Assembly (NCBI GenBank): GCA_022315425.1
Contig: JAIUPT010000042.1
Location: 62,001 to 126,000 of the forward strand
Length of the DNA stretch: 64,000 nucleotides
Origin: Pseudevernia furfuracea
Lineage: Eukaryota > Ascomycota > Lecanoromycetes > Lecanorales > Parmeliaceae
Direction of reading: 5' to 3'
The notes below the pieces were generated by a model. The model searched no databases, was not told the origin of the DNA, and saw nothing but the letters and a program-made list of their open reading frames with translations. Positions 1-10,502 of this stretch are shown here, in pieces. Positions within the stretch are counted from its first letter, which is position 1. The number at the start of each line of letters is the position of its first letter. The position numbers and the translations under genes were made by a program.

Positions 1-1757
1 CGTCTGCCGAGGGCGAGTCAAGAGGAGGTCAAAGGGTGGCTTTTCTGGTGGAAAATGGCTACGACTATGTAGGTGCGAGTAGAAGCTGCTTCTCTGCTCT
101 GCTCAGTAGCTAAATGGAGACAGTGACGTTTCTTTCCATATTGGCATGCGACAGTATCGCCGTTCCACTTTCCTCTGGCTTCCCCGCAAGCGAGCTCCGC
201 TACATACTGGAGAACAGCGAGGCGACGGCACTACTTTCATCAGGCAAGTTTCAAGAGAAGGCGGAAGAAGTCCTCAAGGAGGGCCTAGACCACCTACCAA
301 GAAAGCCGGTTCTCAACATCGTTGAAAAGAGGCTTGCTGGCAATGGGGAAGATAAGGTCCAGCTGGTGCCCTTACCCATGGCCAAAGGCGGCATGATGCT
401 ATACACTTCAGGAACGACCAGTCGGCCGGTATATACTTTCATCCTACACTCAAAAATTGCTGCTGATGCTTCCACAGAAAGGCGTTCTCCTTCCGGAAAA
501 GGTCCTCACAGCTCAAGCCGAATCACTACACAAAGCTTGGCAATACACCTCACGCGACCACCTCCTCCACGTTCTTCCTCTCCATCACATCCACGGCGTT
601 GTCAACGCCCTCCTCACACCCCTTTTTGCCGGCTCAACTATCGAATTCATGTTCCCTTTCAACGTCGACGCGGTCTGGGAGCGCCTAGCGGCGCCTTTCA
701 TGCCAGACAAGAGCAAGGAGCCCATTACATTCCTGACAGTCGTCCCTACCATATATAACCGCTTCCTCTCTTCATTCGACAAGCTCTCCGTACCCATGCA
801 GGAAGCTGTTAAAAAAGCTTTGTTGCCGGAAAACTTACGCCTCAACATCTCCGGATCCGCGGCACTACCAACGCCTACGAAGGATTCGTGGACAAAGTTG
901 AGCGGTGGCAATGTCTTACTTGAGCGCTATGGCATGACTGAAGTCGGTATGGCTTTGAGCTGTGGTTTGGACTTCCGGGACCGAGTGGACGGCAGCGTTG
1001 GATGGCCATTACCTTCCGTCCAAGTCCGACTGGTGGACAGCGAAACCAACGAGGTCGTCCCCCTAGGAAAGGAGGTCGACGAGAATGGAAAAGAAAGAGA
1101 AGGAGAGATACAACTCCGAGGTCCCACTACTTTCGAAGAATACTGGCGCAACGAAAAGGCGACATCGGAAGAGTTTGTAGCATCGGATGATGGCGGAGGC
1201 AAATGGTTCAAGACTGGCGATATTGCGACGAGGAAAATCGTGGATGGTGCGGGGCAAAGTGGACAGGACTGGGCGAAGGGCCCGATGTATTTCATAAGAG
1301 GGAGGAAGAGCACAGACATTATTAAAAGTGGCGGAGAGAAGGTCAGCGCCCTGGAAATTGAGAGGGAACTTTTGTCATTGTGAGTTGCAATCGTGGCTAC
1401 CTGGCCTCACCTCATCGGAGGCTAATGGTCTTCCAGACCTCAAGTTTCCGAAGCAGCGGTCGTCGGAGTCACCTCAGAGCAATGGGGTCAGAAAGTGGCA
1501 GCGGTCGTCGTACTGAACCCGGCACATGCACAGACCGGAAAAGGAGGCAAGATATGGGGCGTCATGGACATGCGAAGAGCCCTGAAGGACAAGCTTGCGA
1601 ATTATAAGATACCGCAGGAGCTGAAGGCGGTGGAAGAGTTGCCTAAGAATGCTATGGGAAAGAGTACGTGCTCTCACCTCCTTTGCTCGCTGAATCTAAC
1701 AATTTCAAAGTCAATAAGAAAAGTCTAGTCAAGGAGATATTTGGAGATCAAGCTTGA
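1..1757 (+). CDS. ACSF3-like acyl-CoA/malonyl-CoA synthetase (5' end missing)
   Basis: AMP-forming acyl-CoA ligase that activates a carboxylic acid to acyl-AMP and then acyl-CoA. The closest family I recognise is the malonyl/methylmalonyl-CoA synthetase (ACSF3) type, usually mitochondrial. Inferred exons: <3-72, 124-428, 478-1379, 1437-1663, 1711-1757, giving 516 visible residues with all phases consistent. The ATP/AMP signature LYTSGTTSRPKG spans the 429-477 intron. Also visible are the LPLHHIHG motif, ERYGMTE, the WFKTGD hinge region, IKSGGEKVSALEIE and the C-terminal lysine motif NAMGKINKKSL. The visible part starts at RVAFLVENGYDY, so only the N-terminus lies outside the window. Introns are 47-57 bp. 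The family is certain; substrate preference is inferred. Confidence 0.9.
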
Positions 1758-2401
1758 TTCAGCTGCTTTCTATGAGGGGTATGTAGTTCGCTTCTTGTGC
1801 AGTTCGGATCTTTACGATACTCCTTCACCGCCAATCTGCCCAAACGTATCGGGCCCCGCTTGTTACGAGTTTGTGATCGTCTTTGCTTGAAAGAATAGGA
1901 GGCCGCCAGGGCCTTGTAACATGCTCTCCACCTATTTACAAGAGCCCTCCCCCCATAACAGGTCTACCTATCACCTACTACCCTCCTACCCTCCCGCAAA
2001 CCTCAACCTCCCACCCCACAAGCACACCCCTCGTTCCCCCTCCCACAGCTTCCCCGCCATCCCTCCCAAACCACCCTCCATGCTCTCCTCGACCCGGCTC
2101 CTTCGAAACCCGACAATCCCCAGAACACCGCCCCCCACCACCACCATTCCCCACTGACACACACATATCAATCCATGCACCCCCTTTCACACACACACAC
2201 CTCTCAATCGAAAGGGGCAACAAGGCGGTGCGGGAAAAAAAGACGTCCGAGCTCGAGAACCGACGACGCCGCCAGCACAGCCCACTCGATACAGCTAGCT
2301 AGCTAGCTTTGCCCGGGTTCTTGCGGACTGGGGGCATCTTGACGTCGATGGTCGAAGATTTTCTTGTGAGAGAGAGAGAGAGAGACGGCGGCCGTGAGGT
2401 T

Positions 2402-2422
2402 GGGGGGGGGGGGGGGGGGGGG
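2402..2422. repeat. G21 mononucleotide tract
   Basis: Twenty-one consecutive G on the + strand, in the spacer downstream of the synthetase gene. Confidence 0.95.
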
Positions 2423-2634
2423 TAGAGAAAGGACTGGACTGGGTGTGAGAGGATTGGATTGGATTTGGATTGGATTGGCGAAGAAGAAGGGGGCGCGGGG
2501 TTCGGTGCGGGTGGCTCCTTGGTTTAATTAGTGGTTGATTGCGATCGAGGTGGGGAGGTGAAGAAAGAGCTTGTTTGCGAGTGTTCGTTTCTCGGCTTTT
2601 ACTCTGAAAGCTTCGGGGAGGGGAAGGTAAGTTT

Positions 2635-2657
2635 GGGGGGGGGGGGGGGGGGGGGGG
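2635..2657. repeat. G23 mononucleotide tract
   Basis: Twenty-three consecutive G on the + strand, about 210 bp after the first G tract. Confidence 0.95.
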
Positions 2658-2841
2658 CGGGTTTGTTTGGCTGCCCGTGTCCGTTGTTGTTCTCGAGAAA
2701 GAGGGAGATGGATCCGGTGCAGTTGTTGGGGGGGCGGAGTGGGGAAGTCAGGTCGTCAAGGTTGCAGGAACGCATAGATATCCAGACGCTTTTCCTTTGA
2801 TGCCCCCTATATGCAATAATGTACATTTCCGTTTCTGCTAC

Positions 2842-3499
2842 TCAAACAACGGTCAAGATCCCCGTCCCCACCATCACCCCAGCCTGCACGATATCGAAAT
2901 CCATGTCCAAGAACTGGTAATGCGTCACAAACTCCGCAATACCCTTGATCGCCTCCTCCCACATTCCCCAGGTCATGCTAGGACCTGGATGCAGGAGCAG
3001 TCTCACATCAACGGAACCGTACTGCCGTTCCCGCCACCCCATGACTTTCTCCGAAGCGTGTCTCTGTGCGTCCCTCGCGGCGCTCCGCAGTGAATAGTAC
3101 ACATCGTACCAGGCGATGATCTGGGCGCCGTAGTCGTACAACTTGAGGACTTGCGAGGAGCCGGCTGGTCTGTAGTAGCAAGGGCTAGGTGGTTCGATAC
3201 TGCGGCACGTAAGTCTTTCTTTATTCAAACATGACGCAGCATAGGTCGCACCCTTCCAGCTCCTTTGAGTAATTGAGGAATTTTTCTTGCGTCACATTGA
3301 AAGTCTCGCTGTTGGACGGCGCTGGGAAGGATTTCGGGAGTCGAAGCGATGCTGCGAGGATGCGACCACATAGCTGAAGCTGCACGATGAAGTAGATACA
3401 TTTTGCTACCTGCATATCGAGAGGATTTACCCAATGAAATGGTTCAAGAAACGAAGATAGCTGTTGTACGGTCTTGATTGCCTTCCCCTTTGGTCGCAT
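2842..3499 (-). CDS. Unrecognised small fungal protein, two exons
   Basis: I do not recognise the function. The best-supported part is the second exon (3199-2842). It begins after an AG acceptor and encodes IEPPSPCYYRPAGSSQVLKL followed by a 118-residue tail rich in W, Y and R and ending GILTVV. A 52 bp intron (3251-3200, GTGCGA...CAG) joins it in frame to an exon ending KFLNYSKELEG. The first ATG in that upstream frame is at 3499, giving 201 residues. The frame stays open upstream of this ATG, so an additional 5' exon is possible. No signal peptide, membrane segment or known motif is visible. The exon-2 frame looks coding; the 5' end is uncertain. Confidence 0.45.
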
Positions 3500-4747
3500 C
3501 GCCTCTATGAGAGTTTGCGGCAAGCGCCTGTTCGTTGGCACGCGATTAGAGATCCGAACCACCAATTTGTGGCTGTCTTGGGTCGAGAAAGAGGCAACTG
3601 GGCAGATCTGTTTGGATTGCAACCCTCGCCGCTGTTGCGGACGAGTTTTGCGTGCCAGAAAGATCCCTTTTTCATTTAGAGCCTGAAAGATCACATCAGA
3701 TGCCGTCGTTATCTAAGATACTCCGCCTGGGTTACTCCTGGAGTTGTTGGTGCCAGTAGCCCAGGGTGACTTCTTCACTCAGATTTTGGCAATCAGAGTA
3801 AGTCCCCGAAAGCGTCTGCCCCCGGCGTCAAGACACGTCTGTTTACGCTCGTTGAAAAGAGCAGCTGTCGCTCTGCTGGCCAGTTGCTAGAGAATATAAT
3901 GGCAGTGCAAGGGAAGCAAACTTCATGCAAAGGGCGAGACTGAATATCTCGGGCATGAATTGAGGGCAAAGGATAAGCAAGAATGCACTTGTGCAATTTA
4001 GCAAGTGGCTGCAAAACCGGCCAGCACGGCCAGCACGAATCGATCTTGCATGAGAGACCAGCATTTTTTGGCTTTCAACCTTGGAACTTCTGCCTGAAGA
4101 GGCCCATATGGGCTGGGACATGATGATTCGCTGGTTGAATAGCACAGCAATGCTATCTGGACATTGGAGGATGTCATAGGCAAGTCATACAGGCATGACC
4201 TCAACATAGAGTACGTACCAAATTGAGGGTAGGCAAATTTCCGAATGAATCAACACAGAAGTGGAGCTCAAGTCCTAACCTGTTTGCCAACTATAAGGTA
4301 GTTATCATTCTTGGGAACTGGATAGCGATGCTACATAAAGGTACCTCGGTACTCCGTAAGGTACCTTATTTATCTGGCGATGGATAAAATTTTACCCGGG
4401 GAAGGGGCGCCACTCTAACTGCTAGAGTAACTGCGGGCCGAGTATTGAGCCGAGGAGCCTGACTCGCCTGAGACAATTACTTGTGTAGGTAAGGTACCGT
4501 ATCTAAGTATCCTAAGTATTCCCGTGTACTGCCCGGTGCAGCTTTTTGTGTTCTTCTGCTCTTCAAATCCTATACCCTCTCCATACTTCTGTACCACTGA
4601 CCACATAACCTACCTGGCGGAATAGAGGCTCGGATTTGCGTGTGAAAAAGATAGATCCGTCGAGGCCTCAGCGCCGCCTAGATCTCAACTCTCCACACAC
4701 TGACTTCTAACTCACTTCCTCTGCCCTTTGTAACTCTACCCCCTGCC
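3500..4747. other. Intergenic region upstream of eIF4E
   Basis: Only short unsupported frames are present. The last 150 bp before the eIF4E start is C/T-rich (ACTCTCCACACACTGACTTC type), as expected of a 5' UTR and promoter-proximal region. Confidence 0.5.
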
Positions 4748-5809
4748 ATGTCAACTTCCGCCACTGCGCCCACCACACTCAAATCTAGCTCACCAGTCCC
4801 ACTCGACACCATTCCCATCTCACCAGCAAACGAAAACGCCGATCCAAACATGACTTCAGAAGACGGAGCCACCGCAAGCAATGGCGCTGCAAAGTCCGGA
4901 GACGAGCAAGTCACTGTATTTCATGACCCGGAGAACTTCAACGTCAAGCACCCCCTGATGCATGAATGGACTCTTTGGTTCACCAAGCCACCAAGTGGGA
5001 AGGTAACACTGGCCACCCTCGACAGCTTGACTACCCTTCCAACTCTGACCGTGCAAAGGGCGACAACTGGAACGATCTCCTCAAGGAGGTCGTGACCTTC
5101 GATTCTGTGGAAGAGTTCTGGGGCGTCTACGTGAGTCTACAGCTCGGCTCCCACTACCACCCTTCAACACAGCCCTCGCTGACCTCGACCCTCTTCTACA
5201 CAGAACAATATTACTCCTACTTCCGAGCTCGCGCTGAAGTCAGACTACCACCTTTTCAAAAAAGGCATTCGCCCGGAGTGGGAGGATCCTCAAAACAAGC
5301 ATGGAGGCAGGTTTTTGCTCAACACCGTGCATATCCTAGGCTGATCCTTGCCGTTACAGGGAAATGGAGCTACCAGTTCAAAGGTAAACATACAGATGCC
5401 GGACCCCCTCTTCCCGACGGACGTGCTGACCATGTCGCCCCCAGACAAACGCAGCGCTCCCATCGACGAACTTTGGCTCCACGTGATGCTGGCAGCAATC
5501 GGCGAGACCCTCGAGAACAGCGACGATGACGGCGAAGTCATGGGTGTGGTGGTCAATGTGCGCAAAGGCTTCTACCGCGTTGGGCTATGGACCAAGACAG
5601 TCGGAAAGAGTGTGCCAGGAGGCGGAGAAGGAGACGTGGCTGGGGGTAAGGGACGGAGCTCGGAGAAGAGCAAGGATATCCTCCTTGGTCTGGGGAAGAA
5701 ATTCAAAGAGGTGCTGAAGCTGAAGGATGCCGAAGTCGTAGAGTTCTCCGGGCACACGGAGAGTGCGCATAGCGGCAGCCAGAGGGCGAAGGCGAAGTTC
5801 ACGGCCTGA
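4748..5809 (+). CDS. Translation initiation factor eIF4E (mRNA cap-binding protein)
   Basis: Binds the m7G cap of mRNA and, with eIF4G, recruits ribosomes; cytoplasmic. Exons 4748-5002, 5059-5130, 5204-5306, 5360-5383, 5445-5809 give 272 residues. Family motifs in order are HPLMHEWTLWF, GDNWNDLLKEV (its Trp matches cap-stacking W56 of human eIF4E), FDSVEEFWGVY (W73, eIF4G contact), IRPEWEDPQNKHGGKW (W102/E103) and the tail VVEFSGHTESAHSGSQRAKA. The first ~60 resid are a Ser/Thr/Pro-rich leader, as in other fungal eIF4E. The third intron (5307-5359) must use a GC donor (GAG|GCAGGT) to give the conserved HGGKWSYQF; no GT site restores that frame. The eIF4E assignment is certain. Confidence 0.95.
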
Positions 5810-6874
5810 GACGAGGTCGCGAATGTGAGTGGTGAGTGCTGGTCGAAGTTCACAAATGGCATGAGATCACGGCTTCCGGCGAGCGGCTTTTTGAGCACAT
5901 GAAAAGGCAGCCATGAAGACGAGAAAGTAAGGTGGCTCATCGAGGATCACGGTAGCGATCGGAGCGTGCATTGTGCTCCTATCTAGCATACGCTACATAC
6001 TACATACTTTGCAATACATACCAATAACCCCCCCCCCCATCTCAGGCATCTGCCCAAAAATAACAGTCAGCGACACGTGAGCCTCAGCAGCAATGATCTG
6101 TTTCCGTCTCCGAAGAGCGAGTGTACGCATCGAACCGAAAAAAAAAAGCCTTTTTTCATGCTGCACCACACGTCGATGACGGGAACTTGAACGGATGTGT
6201 AATAAGAAGAGACCGAGTCCAGGGGTTCGGAAATTGGCTCTGTGCGTATGTATTGCTGGGGGTGCACTTCGGCCGCGGCCGTACAATCGTGATCGGCCCC
6301 ACCCCACAAATACAAGAAATCGGCGGCTGGGTATTATTGCATGAACTTGGTAGGTAGGTAGCGTTGAGGGGGGTACTATAGGCGCAAGCCTTGAAGAGTT
6401 TATAAGCGCCTGTGAATGGGTGCAAGGCCACGGCAGAATCGACAGTGTCATGTTTTTTTTTTAACATCATTGGAGGCGTGCACGTTTTGGGACCGGTTCC
6501 GAATGGTCTATTAGAGTGGCTCGTGGACATAGTTGGAGACCCAGACCCAATCTGTGGACATTGTGCCAACCTACCGAAGCATAGAAAATTGTGCACGATC
6601 GAAATACACATGGCGCCTGACAATCATCAACAGCGTTAACGCGGCTCGCGCAGCACGCCAGCAGCTATAGTCCCGCGCCCAACGCCGCGCTCCTTTCAAA
6701 CGTACATGCATACATACTTAGCACATGGTGGCTTCCCTTCGTGGCGTCCATATGGCTGCCCATTCCAGTGAGTCGCAAGGGCAGGAGGCTTCCAAAGAGC
6801 GCCGTGGCGGAAAATTAGAGTCGAGGGTGAAAGAAAATAAGAAGGCTGGTGACGATGCGGGTTGGGGGTATGGA
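5810..6874. other. Spacer between convergent eIF4E and Sec17 genes
   Basis: Downstream regions of two convergent genes. A C11 run lies at 6028-6038 and short A/T runs at 6139-6149 and 6452-6463. Several overlapping frames exist on both strands but none has recognisable protein features or splice-supported structure. Confidence 0.5.
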
Positions 6875-7877
6875 TTATGAAAAGTCCTCCTCCTTCTCCA
6901 CAAGCTGTTCCTTGACCCTGGACGGCCCACAGTTAGCAAAAAGCGAGAGCATGAAGCGAGAAACCCACTTGAGCAGAGTCTTCGTTTGCCACTTTTCCAG
7001 TTGTCTGTTGCCGCTTCTCTCCCAAACGTGCAATCTATAACCAAATGCCTCGCTATCCCCTTGCTCCACTATCTCCAATAGATCAGCGAGGAGCTTATAC
7101 TCATCAGTCGAAGGGAATCCAGGATCGAGCTCCCGATAGCTCTCCAAGGCCCGCCTAGCACCAATGATGTCGAGCGCAAGATGGCACATTCCAGCGTGCA
7201 GCAGGTACATTTTGATGGAGTATTTCATCAAATTGCTCGATACTGACTGCTTGGCCACGTGTTCAAACCGCTGGATAGCGTCCTGGTAGTCACCGTCCAT
7301 CGCAGCCAATTCGGCTGCCTTTAGATTGAGCTTGTTGGCGAGCGCGGAGGCATTGTCGTCTTCGTACCATTGCGCCGCCGCTGCGTATGCCGATCTTGCG
7401 TTTGAATAGTCTTCTTTCTGATCGTATAATTCGGCTAGGAGTTGCTTTTGTGTCGCTGCTCTTCTGAAATTGCCTTTATAGAGATAGTGGTCGATGGCTT
7501 GAGAGAGACATCGCGCCGCATCTTCGGGTGAGGTCTCTTTGTAAGATTTGAAGGCGTCTTGGAGTGTGTTTGCCATGTCGTCGGGTTCGCTGAGCTTGGT
7601 GCCTTGGATCGTAGCCGCCTGAGTGTAGTCGTCAGGACTGGGTACAAAGTGGGCGTAAGGGGAAGAGAGGGATGGGGGAAGTGAGGAATACTTTTTCGTA
7701 AGCCATTCCTGCTTCCCGGTAAGATCTCTGTACCCTGTATGCCGCGCCGGCCTTTATGTATAGCTCCGCAGCATTCTCAAGCTTTTCTGTTTTTGAGCCA
7801 AACCAGCTGAAGCCAGAGCCGGCGCTTGAGTAAGCTTTATCGGCTTGAGCGAGCAACTGTACTGGATCTTGGGCCAT
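6875..7877 (-). CDS. SEC17: Alpha-SNAP / Sec17 vesicle-fusion adaptor
   Basis: Adaptor that binds SNARE complexes and recruits the NSF/Sec18 ATPase to take them apart after membrane fusion; cytosolic and peripheral on membranes. Exons 7877-7692, 7618-6969, 6917-6875 give 292 residues, the same length as yeast Sec17. Features are the N-terminal MAQDPVQLLAQADKAY, GFSWFGSKTEKLENAAELY, the TPR-like helical repeats (EDAARCLSQAIDHYL, FRRAATQKQLLAELY, DYQDAIQRFEHVAKQS) and the typical acidic C-terminus EKEEDFS. Introns are 73 bp (7691-7619) and 51 bp (6968-6918, branch TGCTAAC). The last intron has no stop in its frame, so it could be mistaken for coding sequence. Start chosen at the ATG that matches the family N-terminus; an upstream in-frame ATG (7922) is less likely. 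Confidence 0.93.
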
Positions 7878-8352
7878 TGTGTGAGCGATGGTGAAAGGTA
7901 TTGAGGGATGTGAGGTTGGCAAGATGTGATAGATCTTGTGGAGGTTGGCCTTTGTTGTACTGGTCGGCTGCCTGCTGTGGTGGGAGTAGGATATGCAGTC
8001 GCTTAGTAAGCGCCGCCGTCATTCTACCGAGACGAGAGCCTTAGCTCGGCTCAAGACTAAAATATACCTTAGCGGAAGGCTATGAGTTCAGAAAACGATA
8101 CTGGAACGATGTATAGACGGTTTTTTTCTTGACACGTTTTAAATGCTCACCTCCGCCTTTAGACGATGAAGATTTTAATACGTTTCTTATCAGAAACGGT
8201 GTTAAATTTCAATACGTATTTTTAAAGATATTGTAATTAAAAAGAAATCGTTCTAACACCGTAATTATTCAGAAATCGTATCTTGAGTCAACCTTCCTTG
8301 ATTCGATATTAGCTTTCGATAGAGTTCAGAGTCTAAGGTTCAAGGTCTATCA
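7878..8352. other. Sec17 promoter side and transposon flank
   Basis: 5' region of the minus-strand Sec17 gene up to about 8050. After that the sequence turns AT-rich (runs such as GTAATTAAAAAG), leading into the inverted-repeat element at 8353. No gene seen. Confidence 0.5.
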
Positions 8353-8675
8353 GTATATATAATATCATAAGGTAGGGCTGAGCTAAAATACCTTAAATTT
8401 GTATGTGCAGCCAATGATAAATTCTATCTGATTTCCTCCTTCGGTTAGCGCCCGTATAGCGTCTTTTAGGCCTTCCGAGCGCCCTCATCAAAAAAATGGG
8501 TGTCACCTTTTTGCAACTTCAGACACTCTATTCCCTTCACATATGATATCTTCAAATTTTTGTCAATTATACAGCTCAACTTGCGCATTCCAACGCTGCA
8601 AGAATTATCAAATTCGGTCTACTATCGATAGAGTAAAGTAGGATTCCAATATCACTGCCCAGCCGCTTACCCAGA
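8353..8675 (+). repeat. Left inverted terminal repeat of the 2.5 kb element
   Basis: Starts with GTATATATAATATCATAAGG and AGGGCTGAGCTA. Its reverse complement is found at 10503-10832. Shared landmarks include TTGTATGTGCAG, GCCCTCATCAAAAAA, CTTTTTGCAACTT, CTCAACTTGCGCATTCCAAC and ATTCCAATATC. Confidence 0.85.
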
Positions 8676-8812
8676 GTCTTGGCGAGTCTTGGCATCAATC
8701 CATTGTTGATCCGCCCATTTCTTCTTTCCACCATTATTTTTTCACCACTTCATTATGAACTCATTCGCCGTCGATACCCTGTCTTCATATTTCACCAAGT
8801 CGTTGAGGTACA

Positions 8813-10136
8813 ATGCTCCGCTTTCTGCTCTATTTTAACGCTTTCACTGACGCGTTTAGACGGCCCCTGAGCGAATCTAGCATCGTCGGCAATCGAGGCA
8901 AAAGACCAGCTATCACACCCCATAACAAGCGTGAAAGACCTTCCAAAAGGCCTCGAACGGACTCGCAGCCCTCGAGTTCACCTATGCCCTCTTCCCAAGC
9001 CAGCATTTCAGCCTCAGACGCGTCCTCGCCGCCCCCTTCCCAAACCTTCCAAGACGCGTCATATTCTCCTTCAGGGAATCAAGAAGCCAATGAAGAAGCA
9101 CTTGATGCAGACCCTACAGAAGAATCGCTGAAAGACATATCGAATGACTTCTTTGAAGATATAGAGCTTCTTGACGACCTATCACCTTCCAGCCCCTACT
9201 TGAGGCCCCCTCAGCCACCAGCAAGGCTTCGACGTTACATTGCACGGCACCCTTACACAGAAGAACGAGAGCGTCACTATTCGGGTCCCATGGATGTCTA
9301 TGGAGGCATTTGCTCAGAGTCTTCTGGATGTAGGCAACGGTGCCTCGGCAAGCATCGGAGGACGAGAGGCAGTCGATTGGGCTGCTGGCTGACTACCCGG
9401 TGACTCCATTTCTGCACTAATTGATGCTATCTACGGTGATCTTGATTCTCATCGAACGGCTGAGTTCTACACGTCCAGGGCGATCCTTTGCACCCTCAAT
9501 AAGAACGTCGCTCGGTTTAACAGCCAAGTTCTTGCCAAGTTTTCTGGGACCAAGACCGTCTACAATAGTCGAGATGAAGTCGTTAACGAGGAAGACAGCT
9601 TCCTCCTGCCTACCGAAATAATGAATGCCTTCGAACCAGCCTCGCTTTCACCGCATCACTTGGAGTTGAAAGTGGACTGTGTGGTCATGCTGCTGAGGAA
9701 CCTGGAGCCTGCCCAGGGTCTATGCAATGGGACACGTCTACAAGTCAAGAGTATTGGGTCTAAGACACTCGATTGCCGCATTCTAGAAGGTGGGCATAAC
9801 GGTAAACGACACTATATACCTCGCATCCCTCTCGCTTCACCCGATTCGAACAATCTACATGCTTCATTTCGACGTGTTCAATTCCCTATTCGCCTGGCCT
9901 TCAGTATGACCATTAACAAGTCGCAAGGCCAATCCTTACAGCACGTCGGCCTATGCCTACACCCCGAGGTCTTCGCCCATGGCCAGCTATATGTGGCCCT
10001 CAGTCGAGTCACCAGCAAGGCCGGGCTGTCCATTGTGGCCCCAGGCGATCTACCAAGGAAGCAACCAAGTGCACCGGCGAGGTGTATAAGGAATAGAGTG
10101 ATTCGACAGGTTCTTCTTCCGGCAGCAACTGGGTAG
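8813..10136 (+). pseudogene. Internally deleted Helitron-type Rep/PIF1 helicase
   Basis: Two parts of one transposon gene are joined after a large deletion. 8813 to about 9290 encodes the low-complexity N-terminus (KRERPSKRPR, Ser/Pro-rich, then RRYIARHPYTEERERHYSGP) that normally precedes the Helitron replication domain. From about 9295, in another frame, it encodes the end of a PIF1-family helicase: EAFAQSLLDVGNG, GDSISALIDAIYGDL, SRAILCTLNKNVARFN, LELKVDCVVMLLRNL, GLCNGTRLQV, FPIRLAFSMTINKSQGQSL and HGQLYVALSRV. The whole replication domain and the Walker A/B helicase motifs are missing. One in-frame TGA sits at 9390-9392 (AAG*LPGD). It cannot make an active transposase. Confidence 0.88.
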
Positions 10137-10153
10137 CAGGTAGCAGTAGAAAC

Positions 10154-10321
10154 AGTCGAATGCCGCATAGTTGCAAATCAGAGTCCAGTTGGACTTAGGG
10201 TTAGGGCTTCCACTTGGTTTTGCAGCAGTAGACATAGTCAAATATTGCATAGTTGGCAAATAGTCGAATGCCGCATAGTTGGCAAATCAGAGTCCGATCT
10301 GGATTTGACTTAGGGTTAGGG
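10154..10321 (+). repeat. Diverged direct repeat with telomere-like (TTAGGG)2
   Basis: The 19 bp block AGTCGAATGCCGCATAGTT occurs at 10154-10172 and 10262-10280. Each copy is followed by a CAAATCAGAGTCC segment and then two TTAGGG units (10195-10206 and 10310-10321). Located just after the helicase relic. Confidence 0.85.
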
Positions 10322-10356
10322 CATGCGTCGCAAGCAACCTGATTTTTGCCTTAGGA

Positions 10357-10444
10357 TCATGAATTTAATTCATGGGCCTATACTTGTCAAATAATAATAG
10401 TCTTATTAGAGACACAAGTATAGGCCCACGAATTAAATTCGTGA
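10357..10444. repeat. 31 bp inverted repeat, 26 nt loop
   Basis: Arms 10357-10387 and 10414-10444 pair with two mismatches. Both mismatches are CG versus TG/CA, as expected from deamination at CpG. It lies between the helicase relic and the right terminal repeat. Confidence 0.9.
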
Positions 10445-10502
10445 AACGTGTTCTTGAATTTCGAGGGGTTGATTTCGGGGCCGCGCAGAGAAGATTTGCT
10501 TC

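Larger units (their letters stand above)
1758..2841. other. Low-complexity spacer between convergent genes
   Basis: No gene is supported. The first half is C-rich with CA and CCACC runs. The second half holds a (GA)n microsatellite near 2369-2386, imperfect GGATT repeats at 2451-2480 and two long G tracts. The C-rich stretch yields a proline-rich open frame (1883-2302) with no signal beyond base composition. Confidence 0.6.

Noticed and set aside
1883..2302. Proline-rich open frame of 139 codons
   Set aside because: It lies in C-rich low-complexity DNA with simple repeats and no conserved motif. Composition alone explains the open frame.
6121..6639. Overlapping frames between eIF4E and Sec17
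   Set aside because: All are short and mutually overlapping on both strands, in the 3' flanks of two convergent genes.
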